From an uncultured Eubacteriales bacterium (lineage in GTDB: Bacteria; Bacillota; Clostridia; Oscillospirales; CAG-272): a stretch of 7,554 nt of DNA. This document shows, piece after piece, positions 1 through 7,036 of the stretch. The position numbers and the translations under genes are program-made. The stretch spans positions 1-7,554 of the forward strand of contig USPP01000065.1 of NCBI GenBank assembly GCA_900556615.1, read 5' to 3'. The notes under the pieces were generated by a model. The model was not told where the DNA came from, did no database searches, and worked only from the letters and a program-made list of their open reading frames with translations. Within the stretch, counting starts at the first letter, position 1. Each line of letters begins with the position of its first letter.

Positions 1-1359
1 ACAGACGCCTCAAGAGAGAATCTGAATCGGTTCATAAAAGAATATTATATCGCATTGAATCTTGATTCAACCGGCAATGCCGTTTCCTTCTCCGTCCGGA
101 GTCCCAGCGATGAAGTGAAAGAACGCAACAAAGTATACACCGAGCTTGCCTATCTGCTGTACGGCGGAGCCGCCGATTCTCCCGCTGTGGACAGAATAGT
201 GGAAGATATATTTCTCACGACCGAGATCAGACAGTATTACAATCCGGCAGCTATGTACGATTCCATTTTACCGAGTGGAAACCGCGTCGCCACCTTAATC
301 GACGAAAGCAATAACCCTATATCCTTTTATTCTGACCATGAAAAGCTCGTCATCCATGCCGACGATATTGCCCGCATTGTCATTGACTATCTCGGGGATC
401 ATTACCGCTACAGCCTGACGCCCCCGAAACCAACCTCGGATGATTCTATGGAGGAATTTCTCCTGATATCCAAAGAGGGATATTGCGTTCAATTTGCAAC
501 CGCTGCGACTCTTATTATGCGGCAGCTCGGCTTCAGCGCAAGATATGCCGAGGGATACATTGCGAACAGCTTCTCAAAAAAAAATCTCAGCAACGGATAT
601 GCTTATCAATGCCGTGTCAAAGACAAAAACGCTCATGCGTGGATGGAGATATGGATAAGCGGGTTCGGCTGGATGCAGTACGAAGTGACACCCGGTTTTA
701 CCGACGGAGCTTATTCCGCTGAATATATCTATAACACGGGTTCCGATGACACGGAAGAAGATACCGACGAAAAAACCGATACCACTGAAGAAGCTACCAA
801 TATTAAACCGCCGGAAAGCTCCATTCCTTCCGATACCACAGAAAGAATTCCGGGAGCTTCGAAACCTCCGGTCACTACTTCTCCCGGTGAAATCCCGACA
901 GAAGAAAATAACGGTATCTTGCTTGCTGTTTTTATCATAATCGCCACTGCTTCCGTCTCCGCTCTTTGGATATTCAAGAGAAGCTCTGCCAAGCAGAAAT
1001 ACAGAACGAAGCTGTTTTCCCTTGCCCTTTCGCCGGACAAATGCGAAAAAGCTTCTATCGGCTCGCCGCTCTGTATGATTTTGTTTGATACACTTCGCGC
1101 CTTCGGGCTTGTTCCGGGTTCAAAAGAGCTTCCCTCCGCCTTTGCCGCGCGTGCAGATTCCGTACTCTCCGGCATGCATCTCCATGTAAAACCCTCCGAA
1201 GCGATCTATGCCGCGGAAAATCAAATTTACGGAAACGGTATGACAAAGGACGATATGCATACTGTAGTATCCGTTGTTACCGAGCTCACCGCTCATGCAA
1301 AATCGCGGTTGGGCATAATCAAATTCCTGTGGTATAGGCATATTCTCTGCATTATATAA
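1..1359 (+). CDS. TgpA-like transglutaminase, membrane-anchored (C-terminal part; 5' end outside window)
   Basis: The frame is open from base 1, so the start lies upstream of the window; the TTG at 55 is internal and not a credible start. Counting codons from base 1, a transglutaminase core (Transglut_core family) is visible. The nucleophile Cys162 is in GYCVQFA, His212 in NAHAWMEIW, and the third catalytic position is Glu228 in YEVTPG, where many relatives have Asp. After it come an acidic Ser/Thr/Pro-rich linker (about nt 736-909), one membrane helix (about nt 913-972) and a cytoplasmic tail. The tail resembles the DUF4129 C-terminus of TgpA proteins (LPSAFAARADSVLSG; AENQIYGNGMT). In that family the missing N-terminal part carries several membrane helices, and the gene often sits beside MoxR ATPase and DUF58 genes, which would be upstream here. 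The catalytic domain is predicted to be extracytoplasmic, acting on cell-surface peptides or proteins; the substrate is unknown. The family assignment is firm and the biological role is not. Confidence 0.88.
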   Translation, partial: TDASRENLNRFIKEYYIALNLDSTGNAVSFSVRSPSDEVKERNKVYTELAYLLYGGAADSPAVDRIVEDIFLTTEIRQYYNPAAMYDSILPSGNRVATLIDESNNPISFYSDHEKLVIHADDIARIVIDYLGDHYRYSLTPPKPTSDDSMEEFLLISKEGYCVQFATAATLIMRQLGFSARYAEGYIANSFSKKNLSNGYAYQCRVKDKNAHAWMEIWISGFGWMQYEVTPGFTDGAYSAEYIYNTGSDDTEEDTDEKTDTTEEATNIKPPESSIPSDTTERIPGASKPPVTTSPGEIPTEENNGILLAVFIIIATASVSALWIFKRSSAKQKYRTKLFSLALSPDKCEKASIGSPLCMILFDTLRAFGLVPGSKELPSAFAARADSVLSGMHLHVKPSEAIYAAENQIYGNGMTKDDMHTVVSVVTELTAHAKSRLGIIKFLWYRHILCII

Positions 1360-1467
1360 TTCCGACAGGATATTTACACCTTCCGAAATCTCAAACAGTG
1401 GATTCCCTGATGCCTTTTTGCATCTTCGGCTTGAACCGCTATAATTCTTGCACAGAAAAAATCCCTT

Positions 1468-1640
1468 TATTAAGGGCGCCTCTAAAAAATCATCGTCCAA
1501 ATTCGATCTGCTTTCCGTCATTCGTCACAAAAATCCTTGACAGATAGATACGCTGTCTGCGAAATTTTTATTTAGATTGACGAGAAATACTCTTTGTCGT
1601 CTATGAACATTGCTTTGCATTTTTAGAGATACCCTTAATA
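1468..1640. mobile_element. MITE-like inverted-repeat element flanked by TA
   Basis: The 20 bases at 1469-1488 (ATTAAGGGCGCCTCTAAAAA) are an inverted repeat of 1620-1639, matching at 17 of 20 positions. If the ends are taken as TTAAGGG (1470) and CCCTTAA (ending 1638), both sides are flanked by the dinucleotide TA (1468-1469 and 1639-1640). This is the target duplication made by IS630/Tc1-mariner-type transposases. The 169-bp body has no open frame of useful length. The repeat and flanks are seen directly; that it is a non-autonomous transposon is inference, and a dinucleotide match alone is weak evidence. It lies just after the transglutaminase gene. Confidence 0.5.
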
Positions 1641-1651
1641 TTATAAATAGC

Positions 1652-1678
1652 CAATTGTAAAACTGCGTTTTACAATTG
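1652..1678. repeat. Perfect 12-bp palindrome with 3-base centre
   Basis: CAATTGTAAAAC (1652-1663) and GTTTTACAATTG (1667-1678) are perfect inverted copies separated by TGC. The core TTTTACAAT recurs in the same orientation at 1834-1842, just before mrnC, so 1654-1842 is also bounded by a 9-bp inverted repeat (ATTGTAAAA / TTTTACAAT). It could be a dispersed intergenic repeat, the end of a second small element, or an operator. There is no T-run after the hairpin, so an intrinsic terminator is unlikely. Confidence 0.55.
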
Positions 1679-1686
1679 AGAATCGC

Positions 1687-1761
1687 GCGGAGGTGAAAAG
1701 CACGCTTACTTCCGACGGCAAAAATCAGGTTTTTTGCCGCTCCCCTCGGCGTGCGAACCCG
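1687..1761. other. Nested stem-loop region upstream of mrnC (possible structured RNA or repeat)
   Basis: Three nested complementary pairs are visible: GCGG with CCGC at the outside, GCACGC (1700-1705) with GCGTGC (1749-1754) in the middle, and CGGCAAAAA (1716-1724) with TTTTTGCCG (1731-1739) around a 6-base loop at the tip. The region is clearly GC-richer than the rest of the spacer. It matches no riboswitch or T-box that I recognise. It ends about 110 bases before the mrnC start, so it could be part of that leader, an independent small RNA, or the body of a dispersed repeat together with the palindrome at 1652. Confidence 0.35.
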
Positions 1762-1868
1762 CTTTGCTCGTCTTAAAGCTGTTTTTTCATTGGAAAAGCC
1801 CGTCGAAAAACGGATTTTATTATAATCGTTGACTTTTACAATCAGCTAAATATTACGAAAGGAACCTT

Positions 1869-2282
1869 ATGTTTTTTGAAATTCCAACCGCACCTACCTT
1901 GAGCGGAGCGTCTCTTGCCTACCTCGGAGACGCCGTGCTTGAGCTTATTACACGGCAGTATCTGCTCTCGACAGGAGAAACGGACGTAGGAAAGCTAAAC
2001 ACTTTAGCGCTCTCTTATGTCAGGGCAACCGCGCAAAGCGACGCAGTAGAACGAATACTGCCGCTTCTTGACGAAAATGAGCTTTCCGTATATAAAAGAG
2101 GCAGAAACAGCCATAACATAGCCATACCGAAAAGTGCAAAGGCAGGGCAATATCGGCGCGCCACCGGACTTGAAGCACTTTTTGCCTATCTCTATATTCA
2201 CGGAAAAAATGACCGAATGAAAGAGCTTTTCCTTGCAGGCTTTGCCAATGACAGCCTCTACAGCAGGGGAGCGGGAGTCTAA
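1869..2282 (+). CDS. mrnC: Mini-ribonuclease III
   Basis: A 137-residue protein made only of the RNase III catalytic fold, with no double-stranded RNA-binding domain, which is the hallmark and usual size of Mini-III. The family motifs are in order: SLAYLGDAVLEL (residues 15-26) with the metal-binding Asp21, a helical middle, KRGRNSHN (76-83), PKSA (87-90), and YRRATGLEALFAYLY (95-109) with the second acidic residue Glu102. In Bacillus subtilis this enzyme is a dimer that trims the ends of 23S rRNA precursor in the cytoplasm, helped by ribosomal protein L3. The ATG start is supported by AAAGGA at 1858-1863, five bases upstream. In many Bacillota mrnC follows cysS; here it stands alone after a repeat-rich spacer. 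No clear intrinsic terminator follows closely; the first good hairpin is at 2738-2778. Confidence 0.93.
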   Translation: MFFEIPTAPTLSGASLAYLGDAVLELITRQYLLSTGETDVGKLNTLALSYVRATAQSDAVERILPLLDENELSVYKRGRNSHNIAIPKSAKAGQYRRATGLEALFAYLYIHGKNDRMKELFLAGFANDSLYSRGAGV

Positions 2283-2423
2283 TTCAAACCGGAAATCAAG
2301 CTTTATTTAAGGTAACGACGCACAATTAACGGCTAACGTCTTGACAGCACCGCTACTTGCATATTTTCCGGTATTCGTCAAAAAAATAATGCTATAGGAG
2401 TCGCCATTGCTTATATTTTTTGT

Positions 2424-2702
2424 TTAGAATCCCAAAACATCCGGAGGAGCATCTGCGCAGCAATCATTGTGCGGTATTGCCTTAACGTTCACTGAGCTAT
2501 TTATAATTAGCGAAAACAAAGCAAATTTTCCTTGCTTGTCAATTGATGAAGCATCAAGGTTTCTGACAGATTTTTTATGAAAACTTTACACTTTAGGTTT
2601 TCTTCTTAATACAAGATGCTCTTGACGCAGGTCTGCCGACAAAGTTTATTTTCTATGCCGTGAAACCATTGCCTTAAGGAATGTGGCTGCCTCAAATTGC
2701 AT
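2424..2702 (-). pseudogene. Decayed minus-strand reading frame of unknown origin
   Basis: Read on the minus strand from ATG at 2702-2700, the frame runs 93 codons to TAA at 2424-2426 with two in-frame TAA codons. It splits into pieces of 18, 19 and 53 residues, the last ending DCCADAPPDVLGF. The residue composition looks protein-like (KKSVRNLDASSIDKQGKFALFS) rather than random AT-rich translation, and there is no frameshift between the pieces. I do not recognise a family. It may be the tail of a dead gene or transposase, or a dispersed intergenic repeat that happens to be open. No ribosome site was identified upstream. Confidence 0.3.
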
Positions 2703-2831
2703 TTTTGAGATAGAACCGTATACCAAAGTAACAAAACAAAAAAATCAAGGGCATTCCTTAAATGGCCTTGATTTTTTTGTTAGGATTGCATATGGTGTTC
2801 ACAACTTGTTAAGGCTATGAGGCAGCCCCAT
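2681..2831. repeat. 151-bp element with 14-bp terminal inverted repeats
   Basis: ATGTGGCTGCCTCA (2681-2694) and TGAGGCAGCCCCAT (2818-2831) are inverted copies with one mismatch. The interior contains the strong hairpin at 2738-2778 near its centre. A symmetric palindromic arrangement with no coding capacity fits a small dispersed repeat or MITE. No target-site duplication is evident at its edges, so mobility is not supported directly. Its left end overlaps the decayed minus-strand frame. Confidence 0.5.
2738..2778. terminator. Bidirectional intrinsic terminator-like hairpin
   Basis: An 18-bp stem with one mismatch (2738-2755 against 2761-2778) surrounds a 5-base loop CCTTA. The base of the stem is AAAAAAATCAAGG on the left and CCTTGATTTTTTT on the right, so transcripts from either side would end in a GC-containing hairpin followed by seven U. 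It sits between convergent genes, where it could end both mrnC readthrough and the ABC operon transcript, although it is 456 and 232 bases from the respective stop codons. Part of the stem can pair elsewhere instead: CATTCCTTAA (2752-2761) is complementary to TTAAGGAATG (2674-2683). Confidence 0.7.
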
Positions 2832-3009
2832 TTTATTTCAAATACTTCCTTACCAAACCGTTCCTTCAGCGGCAACCGTTAGTAGATGGCTAAGCTGCGG
2901 ATAATACTAAAAAATATGTCCGGACATCGCAGCATCCGCTGCCAATGTCATTTTATTAAAGGGATCTGCGCTGTCTCCGGAACAACCTCTGATTACTTTA
3001 TATCGTTTT

Positions 3010-3756
3010 TTACATTTTACTCATTTTCATCGCTTCCTCGTCGGAATTTCGTCTGTAAACCCCGTCTCTGTCGCGAAAAAGTCTTATCTTCCCGTTGTCC
3101 ATTTTAAATATCCGGTCGGCATGCTCGGCAATAGCAAGATCATGTGTAACCATGATAATTGTCTGCCCGATCGCCTTTTTAGTTTCAAGCAAAAGTCTCA
3201 GCACCTCATCGGCATTTTCTCTGTCAAGATTTCCGGTAGGTTCGTCGGCAAACAAGACCTGAGGGCGATTGATCAAGGCTCTTGCAATAGCCACTCTCTG
3301 TTGTTGTCCTCCTGAAAGCTCCGAAGGAAGATGATGAAGTCTGTCACCGATTCCGAGTATCTCAATCAGCTTTTTTAAGTGTTCCTCATACCGGATTGCA
3401 TCTTTATTACACATAACAGTAGGAATCAGGATATTTTCAAGCGCGGTAAACTGAGGGATCAGATTATGCTTCTGAAAGATAAAGCCTGTGTACAAGCCTC
3501 TGAAACGGCTTAGTTCATCTTTTCCCATCTTTAAAATATCGTTTCCCCTTATCATCACAGAACCGGAATTTGCTTTATCAAGTCCGGCGCAGACATGAAG
3601 CAAAGTGCTCTTACCGGAGCCGGAGGCTCCCATAATAGCAACAAATTCCCCGTCCTCTACCTTCAGATTGACTCTGTTTACCGCCGTCACCGTGACGTCA
3701 TATTGTTTATAGAGCTTAATTATATTGGAGGCTTCCAGTATCGGCATAATCGGCAT
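3010..3756 (-). CDS. ABC transporter ATP-binding protein, LolD/MacB type
   Basis: A 248-residue nucleotide-binding subunit with every ABC motif intact: Walker A GASGSGKST (residues 43-51), Q-loop Gln95 in FIFQKHNL, signature LSGGQQQR (147-154), Walker B VLFADE (167-172) with catalytic Glu172, D-loop GNLD (175-178) and switch His205 in VTHD. The wording around these motifs (DEPTGNLD, MVTHDLAIAEHADRI) is typical of the subfamily that works with FtsX/MacB-like permeases. It would hydrolyse ATP at the inner membrane face and drive the neighbouring permease. It is the second gene of the operon, 48 bases after the permease stop. The start is uncertain: ATG at 3756 follows AAAAGGGCGG at only about three bases, whereas ATG at 3747 (MPILEAS) has better spacing and matches the usual N-terminus of relatives. 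Confidence 0.93.
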   Translation of the reverse strand: MPIMPILEASNIIKLYKQYDVTVTAVNRVNLKVEDGEFVAIMGASGSGKSTLLHVCAGLDKANSGSVMIRGNDILKMGKDELSRFRGLYTGFIFQKHNLIPQFTALENILIPTVMCNKDAIRYEEHLKKLIEILGIGDRLHHLPSELSGGQQQRVAIARALINRPQVLFADEPTGNLDRENADEVLRLLLETKKAIGQTIIMVTHDLAIAEHADRIFKMDNGKIRLFRDRDGVYRRNSDEEAMKMSKM

Positions 3757-3804
3757 CCGCCCTTTTCATCAAGGGCTTCCTTTCATTCATACTTATAAAA
3801 ATAG

Positions 3805-6066
3805 TCACTCGCCCGAGAAGATGTCCGCTTTTTCGGAATTTTCTTTTATATAGATCATATAAGAAACATATACAGAGGCAAAAGCGCAGATTGCTGACAG
3901 CAAAATCGTTGCTATATATAAAAGCGTAGGAAATTCAAAGCTGAAAAACACGTCGGCAGCGGAGCCTATCGAATTTCCGTAATAGTGTACAGCCCTGAAC
4001 AGAAGCGCAGAGAGTGCACCGGTAAAGAGAGCGGCAAGTCCTCCCACAGCTATACCGTCGGAAAGAAATAAATGCTTGATTTCGCCGCTTACCGCGCCGA
4101 GCGCACTGAGTATGTCCATCTCCGGATATCTCTTTCGATAGAAAATGATCTGAGAAAAGAACCATACCACCGGAGATAATGCCGCCATAAGAAGCGCTAT
4201 ACCTATACACAGCTCGGGAATTTTCATGGCTCCGAGTATTTGCGAGCTTGCATGCGCCTGAAGATTGTTCACCGTAAAGCTTCCGTAGGATTCCGCCCAA
4301 TCCATAAGACGGTTCTCAAGAGAACGTATCTCCTTCTCTGTCATTCCCGGTTCCGTATAGATATAGACGGTGTCGTATTCAGCCGATCGTTCATCGGATT
4401 TTGAAAAAGGATAGACAAGCGAAAGATAGGTTTGTTCTGACAGATATACCGGCAGATACCCGTTACTCGGAATGTCCTTTATAACAGCAGCAACGGTAAG
4501 CTCGACATATTTATAATTATAAACCTCAAGCTTCAGCTTAAACAGCTTTTTCCCCGTTGCATAATTCAACTCCTCAAAGGAAACCGTTGAATCCTCATTA
4601 TAGTCTACGGGAATTGCCGCATATATTTTATCTCCGGGTTTTATTTTCAGCTTACGGTGATTATTGATACATTCTCCGACAATTACAGCATTTTCAAGCT
4701 TTAGAACGTCCTCAGGATTTCCCTCATAGGTATAATTCTCAAGATAATTCAACACCTCTGCGTCACAGCTTCTGTAAACTGCCGAATCGGTTCCGTAGGC
4801 ATACTCTCCGTATCGATTGCTCGGAGGAACCGCGAAGCCGGAAAATGGTGCCACTGTTCCCTCTTTGAACAGGAGATGCGAATTGATATCCATTGCAATG
4901 GTTTCATCGTATTTATTCGTATAGGAAACACCTTCAAAGGCATAAAGCTCCTGACGCATTATCTCATCATAGGCAAGCCCTCTGTCGGAAAAATTAAGAG
5001 AGAACTGTGGAAAAATTGCTTTTTCTTTTGTATTTGCCATTCCGGAAACAAAAAATACCACAGCCGCAACCGATGCAAAAGCAACCGAAACAGAGATAAT
5101 TTTCAAAAAATATTTTCTGAATCTGAACATCGTAAACGGCTCGTAATGCTTTTTTATATCTTTGCCGAGCATCTCGAAGGAAATGCGCGGAGATGAGACA
5201 TAGTTGGAATTATCCTCCGCCGTAATATGCTTCATCGGATATATTTTAGAGACCACGAACATCGGAAAAAATACCGACGAAATCGAACATAGAAGAGAAA
5301 GAAACAGGAGAAGAAAAATCGTACCGAAACGGAGAAGCACTCCGCCGTGAATAAAGAAAGTCATCAACAGCGATACCAGTGCCGCGGGAAGAAAAGTAAA
5401 TAGCGTGACGATAAGCATCTCAAACAGAGCATTTTCGGAAAGCTTTTTGAAATCGGCACCAAAGGCCATATAGATACCGTATTCAAATTTGTAATTGTTA
5501 ATTCTTACCGTATAAAGCACCGTCAGAAGGAGTACGGAAAGAATGACAAGAAACAAACAGGCAAGCGCTGTTCCTCCTCTGACCGAGCTTCCGCTGTTAT
5601 TGAGCAGCGCCGTTGTGGAGTATCCGAATGGGGCGCCATCATCTGCAAGCGAAATTAATGACGCATGGAACCGTCCTTTAAAGCTGTTGAAAGCTCCGCT
5701 CGGAGAATCTCCGCGGAGGAGAATATATAAATCATAATGCGGCTCCATAACCGAGTAGCCCGGCGAACTTCTTGTGTCGGATATTTCGAATATTGCGCTC
5801 TTATTATTTTCGCCGTAAGCGTATTTAAGAAGATAGACATACTGCTGTTCGTTCATATTGCGATAGAGCACATGATAATAATAATCGCTATCGACAATCT
5901 GCTTTTCCGTAAGAGAGGCTTTGTCTGCAGAAAACAGCAGAAGCCCCAAGAACATCTGTGTAATAAAAACAGCAGCAAAAAAAGGCAGATATTTTTTGAT
6001 ATTGAACCTGACGCTCTTTGCTGCTACTTTGATATTCTTTTTTAAGTACTCTGCTAATTCACGCAA
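3805..6066 (-). CDS. ABC transporter permease, FtsX/MacB family with two extracellular domains
   Basis: A 753-residue membrane protein built as two FtsX-like halves. Predicted membrane helices are at about 27-46, 165-187, 213-239, 244-272, 320-342, 616-643, 670-693 and 712-740. They leave one extracellular domain of about 118 residues (47-164) and one of about 270 residues (343-615). Each half carries the family's cytoplasmic coupling segment: FEYGIYMAFGADFKKL (194-209) and MDILSALGAVSGEIKHL (650-666), the latter very close to the FtsX consensus. Such proteins export lipids, peptides or antibiotics, or transmit force to cell-surface enzymes; the cargo cannot be told here. The 4+4 layout differs from the 10-helix BceB type, and no two-component system genes are adjacent. 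The start is TTG, chosen because AGGAGG lies eight bases upstream. It precedes its ATPase in the operon, the reverse of the commoner order. Confidence 0.9.
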   Translation of the reverse strand: MRELAEYLKKNIKVAAKSVRFNIKKYLPFFAAVFITQMFLGLLLFSADKASLTEKQIVDSDYYYHVLYRNMNEQQYVYLLKYAYGENNKSAIFEISDTRSSPGYSVMEPHYDLYILLRGDSPSGAFNSFKGRFHASLISLADDGAPFGYSTTALLNNSGSSVRGGTALACLFLVILSVLLLTVLYTVRINNYKFEYGIYMAFGADFKKLSENALFEMLIVTLFTFLPAALVSLLMTFFIHGGVLLRFGTIFLLLFLSLLCSISSVFFPMFVVSKIYPMKHITAEDNSNYVSSPRISFEMLGKDIKKHYEPFTMFRFRKYFLKIISVSVAFASVAAVVFFVSGMANTKEKAIFPQFSLNFSDRGLAYDEIMRQELYAFEGVSYTNKYDETIAMDINSHLLFKEGTVAPFSGFAVPPSNRYGEYAYGTDSAVYRSCDAEVLNYLENYTYEGNPEDVLKLENAVIVGECINNHRKLKIKPGDKIYAAIPVDYNEDSTVSFEELNYATGKKLFKLKLEVYNYKYVELTVAAVIKDIPSNGYLPVYLSEQTYLSLVYPFSKSDERSAEYDTVYIYTEPGMTEKEIRSLENRLMDWAESYGSFTVNNLQAHASSQILGAMKIPELCIGIALLMAALSPVVWFFSQIIFYRKRYPEMDILSALGAVSGEIKHLFLSDGIAVGGLAALFTGALSALLFRAVHYYGNSIGSAADVFFSFEFPTLLYIATILLSAICAFASVYVSYMIYIKENSEKADIFSGE

Positions 6067-6074
6067 AATACTGT

Positions 6075-6080
6075 CCTCCT
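6075..6080 (-). promoter_or_regulatory. Ribosome binding site deciding a TTG start for the permease
   Basis: On the minus strand this reads AGGAGG, a full Shine-Dalgarno match, with eight bases before TTG at 6066-6064. No ATG lies at a suitable distance in this frame, so the TTG is the likely true start. Confidence 0.8.
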
Positions 6081-6249
6081 GCTATTAAGAAGATAGTTGA
6101 TTTAACTTTGCTTTATCTTTATAATATATTATATTAATGCCTTTCAGAGAAAAGAAAAAACTTTTTAAATATTGTAAATAATAATACCACAAATTCAGCT
6201 TTTATCGATGAATATTTTGTAAACAAATACTTGTTACTGTCTCGAAGGA

Positions 6250-6278
6250 TTGTATTTTTCAGGACAGAATGCTATAAT
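6250..6278 (+). promoter_or_regulatory. Sigma-A-type extended -10 promoter for the alkD-like gene
   Basis: TTGTAT (6250-6255), a 17-base spacer and TATAAT (6273-6278), with the extended -10 dinucleotide TG at 6270-6271. Transcription would begin near 6285, giving a leader of about 56 bases before the ATG at 6341. Confidence 0.7.
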
Positions 6279-6340
6279 GATTCCATCAAGCTGCAAAACA
6301 TTCCGAATAATTGCAACGGCATTTTTCTTGGGAGATATTT

Positions 6341-7036
6341 ATGATAGAAAAAGATATACAAGAACTGTTATTTTCACTCCGTGACGAAAAATATCGAGAA
6401 TTCAATGCAAAGCTGATTCCTACAGTTCCGATAAACCGTATGATCGGAGTCAAAACGCCGGAACTGAGAAAAATCGCAGATAAGATCATGAAAACTGACA
6501 ATGAGGAAGCATTTCTTTCCGAACTTCCTCATACCTACTACGAAGAAAACAATATCCACGCTATTATCATCGGAAAAACAAAGGCTCCTATTGTATGTCT
6601 CAATCGTATAAATAGCTTCCTCCCTTACATTGACAATTGGGCGACCTGCGATATTCTTCGGCCGAAAGCACTCTGCAAAGACAGCAATCAATTTCTTTCA
6701 TCAATCGGTGAGTGGATCAACTCAGACAGATGCTTCACGGTAAGGTTTGGAATGGAAATGCTTATGACATATTTTCTTGATGAAAAGTACGATATTTCCC
6801 AGTCAGAGCTTGTTGCTTCCGCCGACTGCCGGGAGTATTATGTCAGTATGATGGCTGCTTGGTATTTTGCTACCGCGCTTGCCAAACAATATGATAAAAC
6901 GCTTCCTTTTTTGGAAAAACGAAAGCTTGATACCTATACTCATAACAGAACCATATCTAAGTGTTGTGAAAGCTTCAGAATTTCCGCTGCACAAAAGAAA
7001 TACCTACGAACTCTTAAAATTTCAATGCTGAAATAA
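6341..7036 (+). CDS. DNA alkylation repair protein, AlkD-like HEAT-repeat glycosylase
   Basis: A 231-residue all-helical protein of the DNA alkylation repair family (AlkC/AlkD-like). Family features in order are the N-terminal helix pair ending in IGVKTPELRKIA (residues 35-46), the central DNWATCD segment with Trp100 and Asp104, Arg135 in CFTVRFGMEML, and MAAWYFATALAK (171-182). In Bacillus cereus AlkD the corresponding Trp and Asp are spaced identically and, with a nearby Arg, act in excision of N3- and N7-alkylated purines. Equating Arg135 with the AlkD arginine is my alignment by eye. The ATG at 6341 is preferred over the upstream in-frame TTG at 6311 because GGGAG lies six bases before it and the family normally starts just ahead of this helix. 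It is transcribed alone, divergently from the ABC operon. Whether this member is an active glycosylase is not certain. Confidence 0.88.
   Translation: MIEKDIQELLFSLRDEKYREFNAKLIPTVPINRMIGVKTPELRKIADKIMKTDNEEAFLSELPHTYYEENNIHAIIIGKTKAPIVCLNRINSFLPYIDNWATCDILRPKALCKDSNQFLSSIGEWINSDRCFTVRFGMEMLMTYFLDEKYDISQSELVASADCREYYVSMMAAWYFATALAKQYDKTLPFLEKRKLDTYTHNRTISKCCESFRISAAQKKYLRTLKISMLK

Larger units (their letters stand above)
2283..3009. other. Convergent spacer between mrnC and the ABC ATPase gene
   Basis: These 727 bases lie between two genes that point at each other. No intact gene is seen. From left to right they hold an AT-rich stretch without recognisable structure (2283-2423), a decayed minus-strand frame (2424-2702), an inverted-repeat element with a terminator-like hairpin (2681-2831), and a tail (2832-3009). 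The tail has a 12-base palindrome ATGTCCGGACAT (2916-2927) and a small hairpin, GCAGC/GCTGC around ATCC (2929-2942). The length and repeat content suggest that repeats have accumulated here between two transcription units. Confidence 0.6.
6067..6340. promoter_or_regulatory. Divergent control region between the ABC operon and the alkD-like gene
   Basis: This AT-rich spacer serves genes reading outwards on both strands. The plus-strand promoter at 6250-6278 is clear. For the minus strand, the very AT-rich block 6120-6137 contains TATAAT and TATTAT hexamers that could be a -10 for the permease, but no convincing -35 is seen at the right distance. An imperfect dyad TTTGT-AA-ACAAA at 6216-6227 lies between the two and could bind a regulator; this is only a suggestion from symmetry. 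Confidence 0.4.

Noticed and set aside
1409..1424. GATGC/GCATC hairpin after the transglutaminase gene as a terminator
   Set aside because: The five T are in the loop rather than after the stem, and the stem is only five pairs.
729..1521. Two long minus-strand frames (729-1175 and 1120-1521) opposite the transglutaminase gene
   Set aside because: They lie mostly antisense to a coding sequence with clear domain matches, their translations show no family motifs, and no ribosome site was seen.
1821..1826. TATAAT as a possible promoter for mrnC
   Set aside because: No acceptable -35 lies 16-18 bases upstream (the nearest, TTGGAA at 1790-1795, is 25 away). TTGACT at 1829 would place the start inside the ribosome site region.
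2886..3107. Plus-strand frame of 73 codons entering the 3' end of the ATPase gene
   Set aside because: It is rich in Cys, Arg, Ser and Phe without motifs, overlaps the ATPase gene antisense and has no ribosome site.
3935..5196. Frames inside the permease gene, including 3935-4300 on the same strand and 4876-5196 on the other
   Set aside because: They are shadows of the permease reading frame, which has consistent membrane segments and FtsX motifs throughout.
6311..6340. TTG at 6311 as the start of the repair protein
   Set aside because: The ATG at 6341 has GGGAG at the right distance, and the extra ten residues are not family-like.
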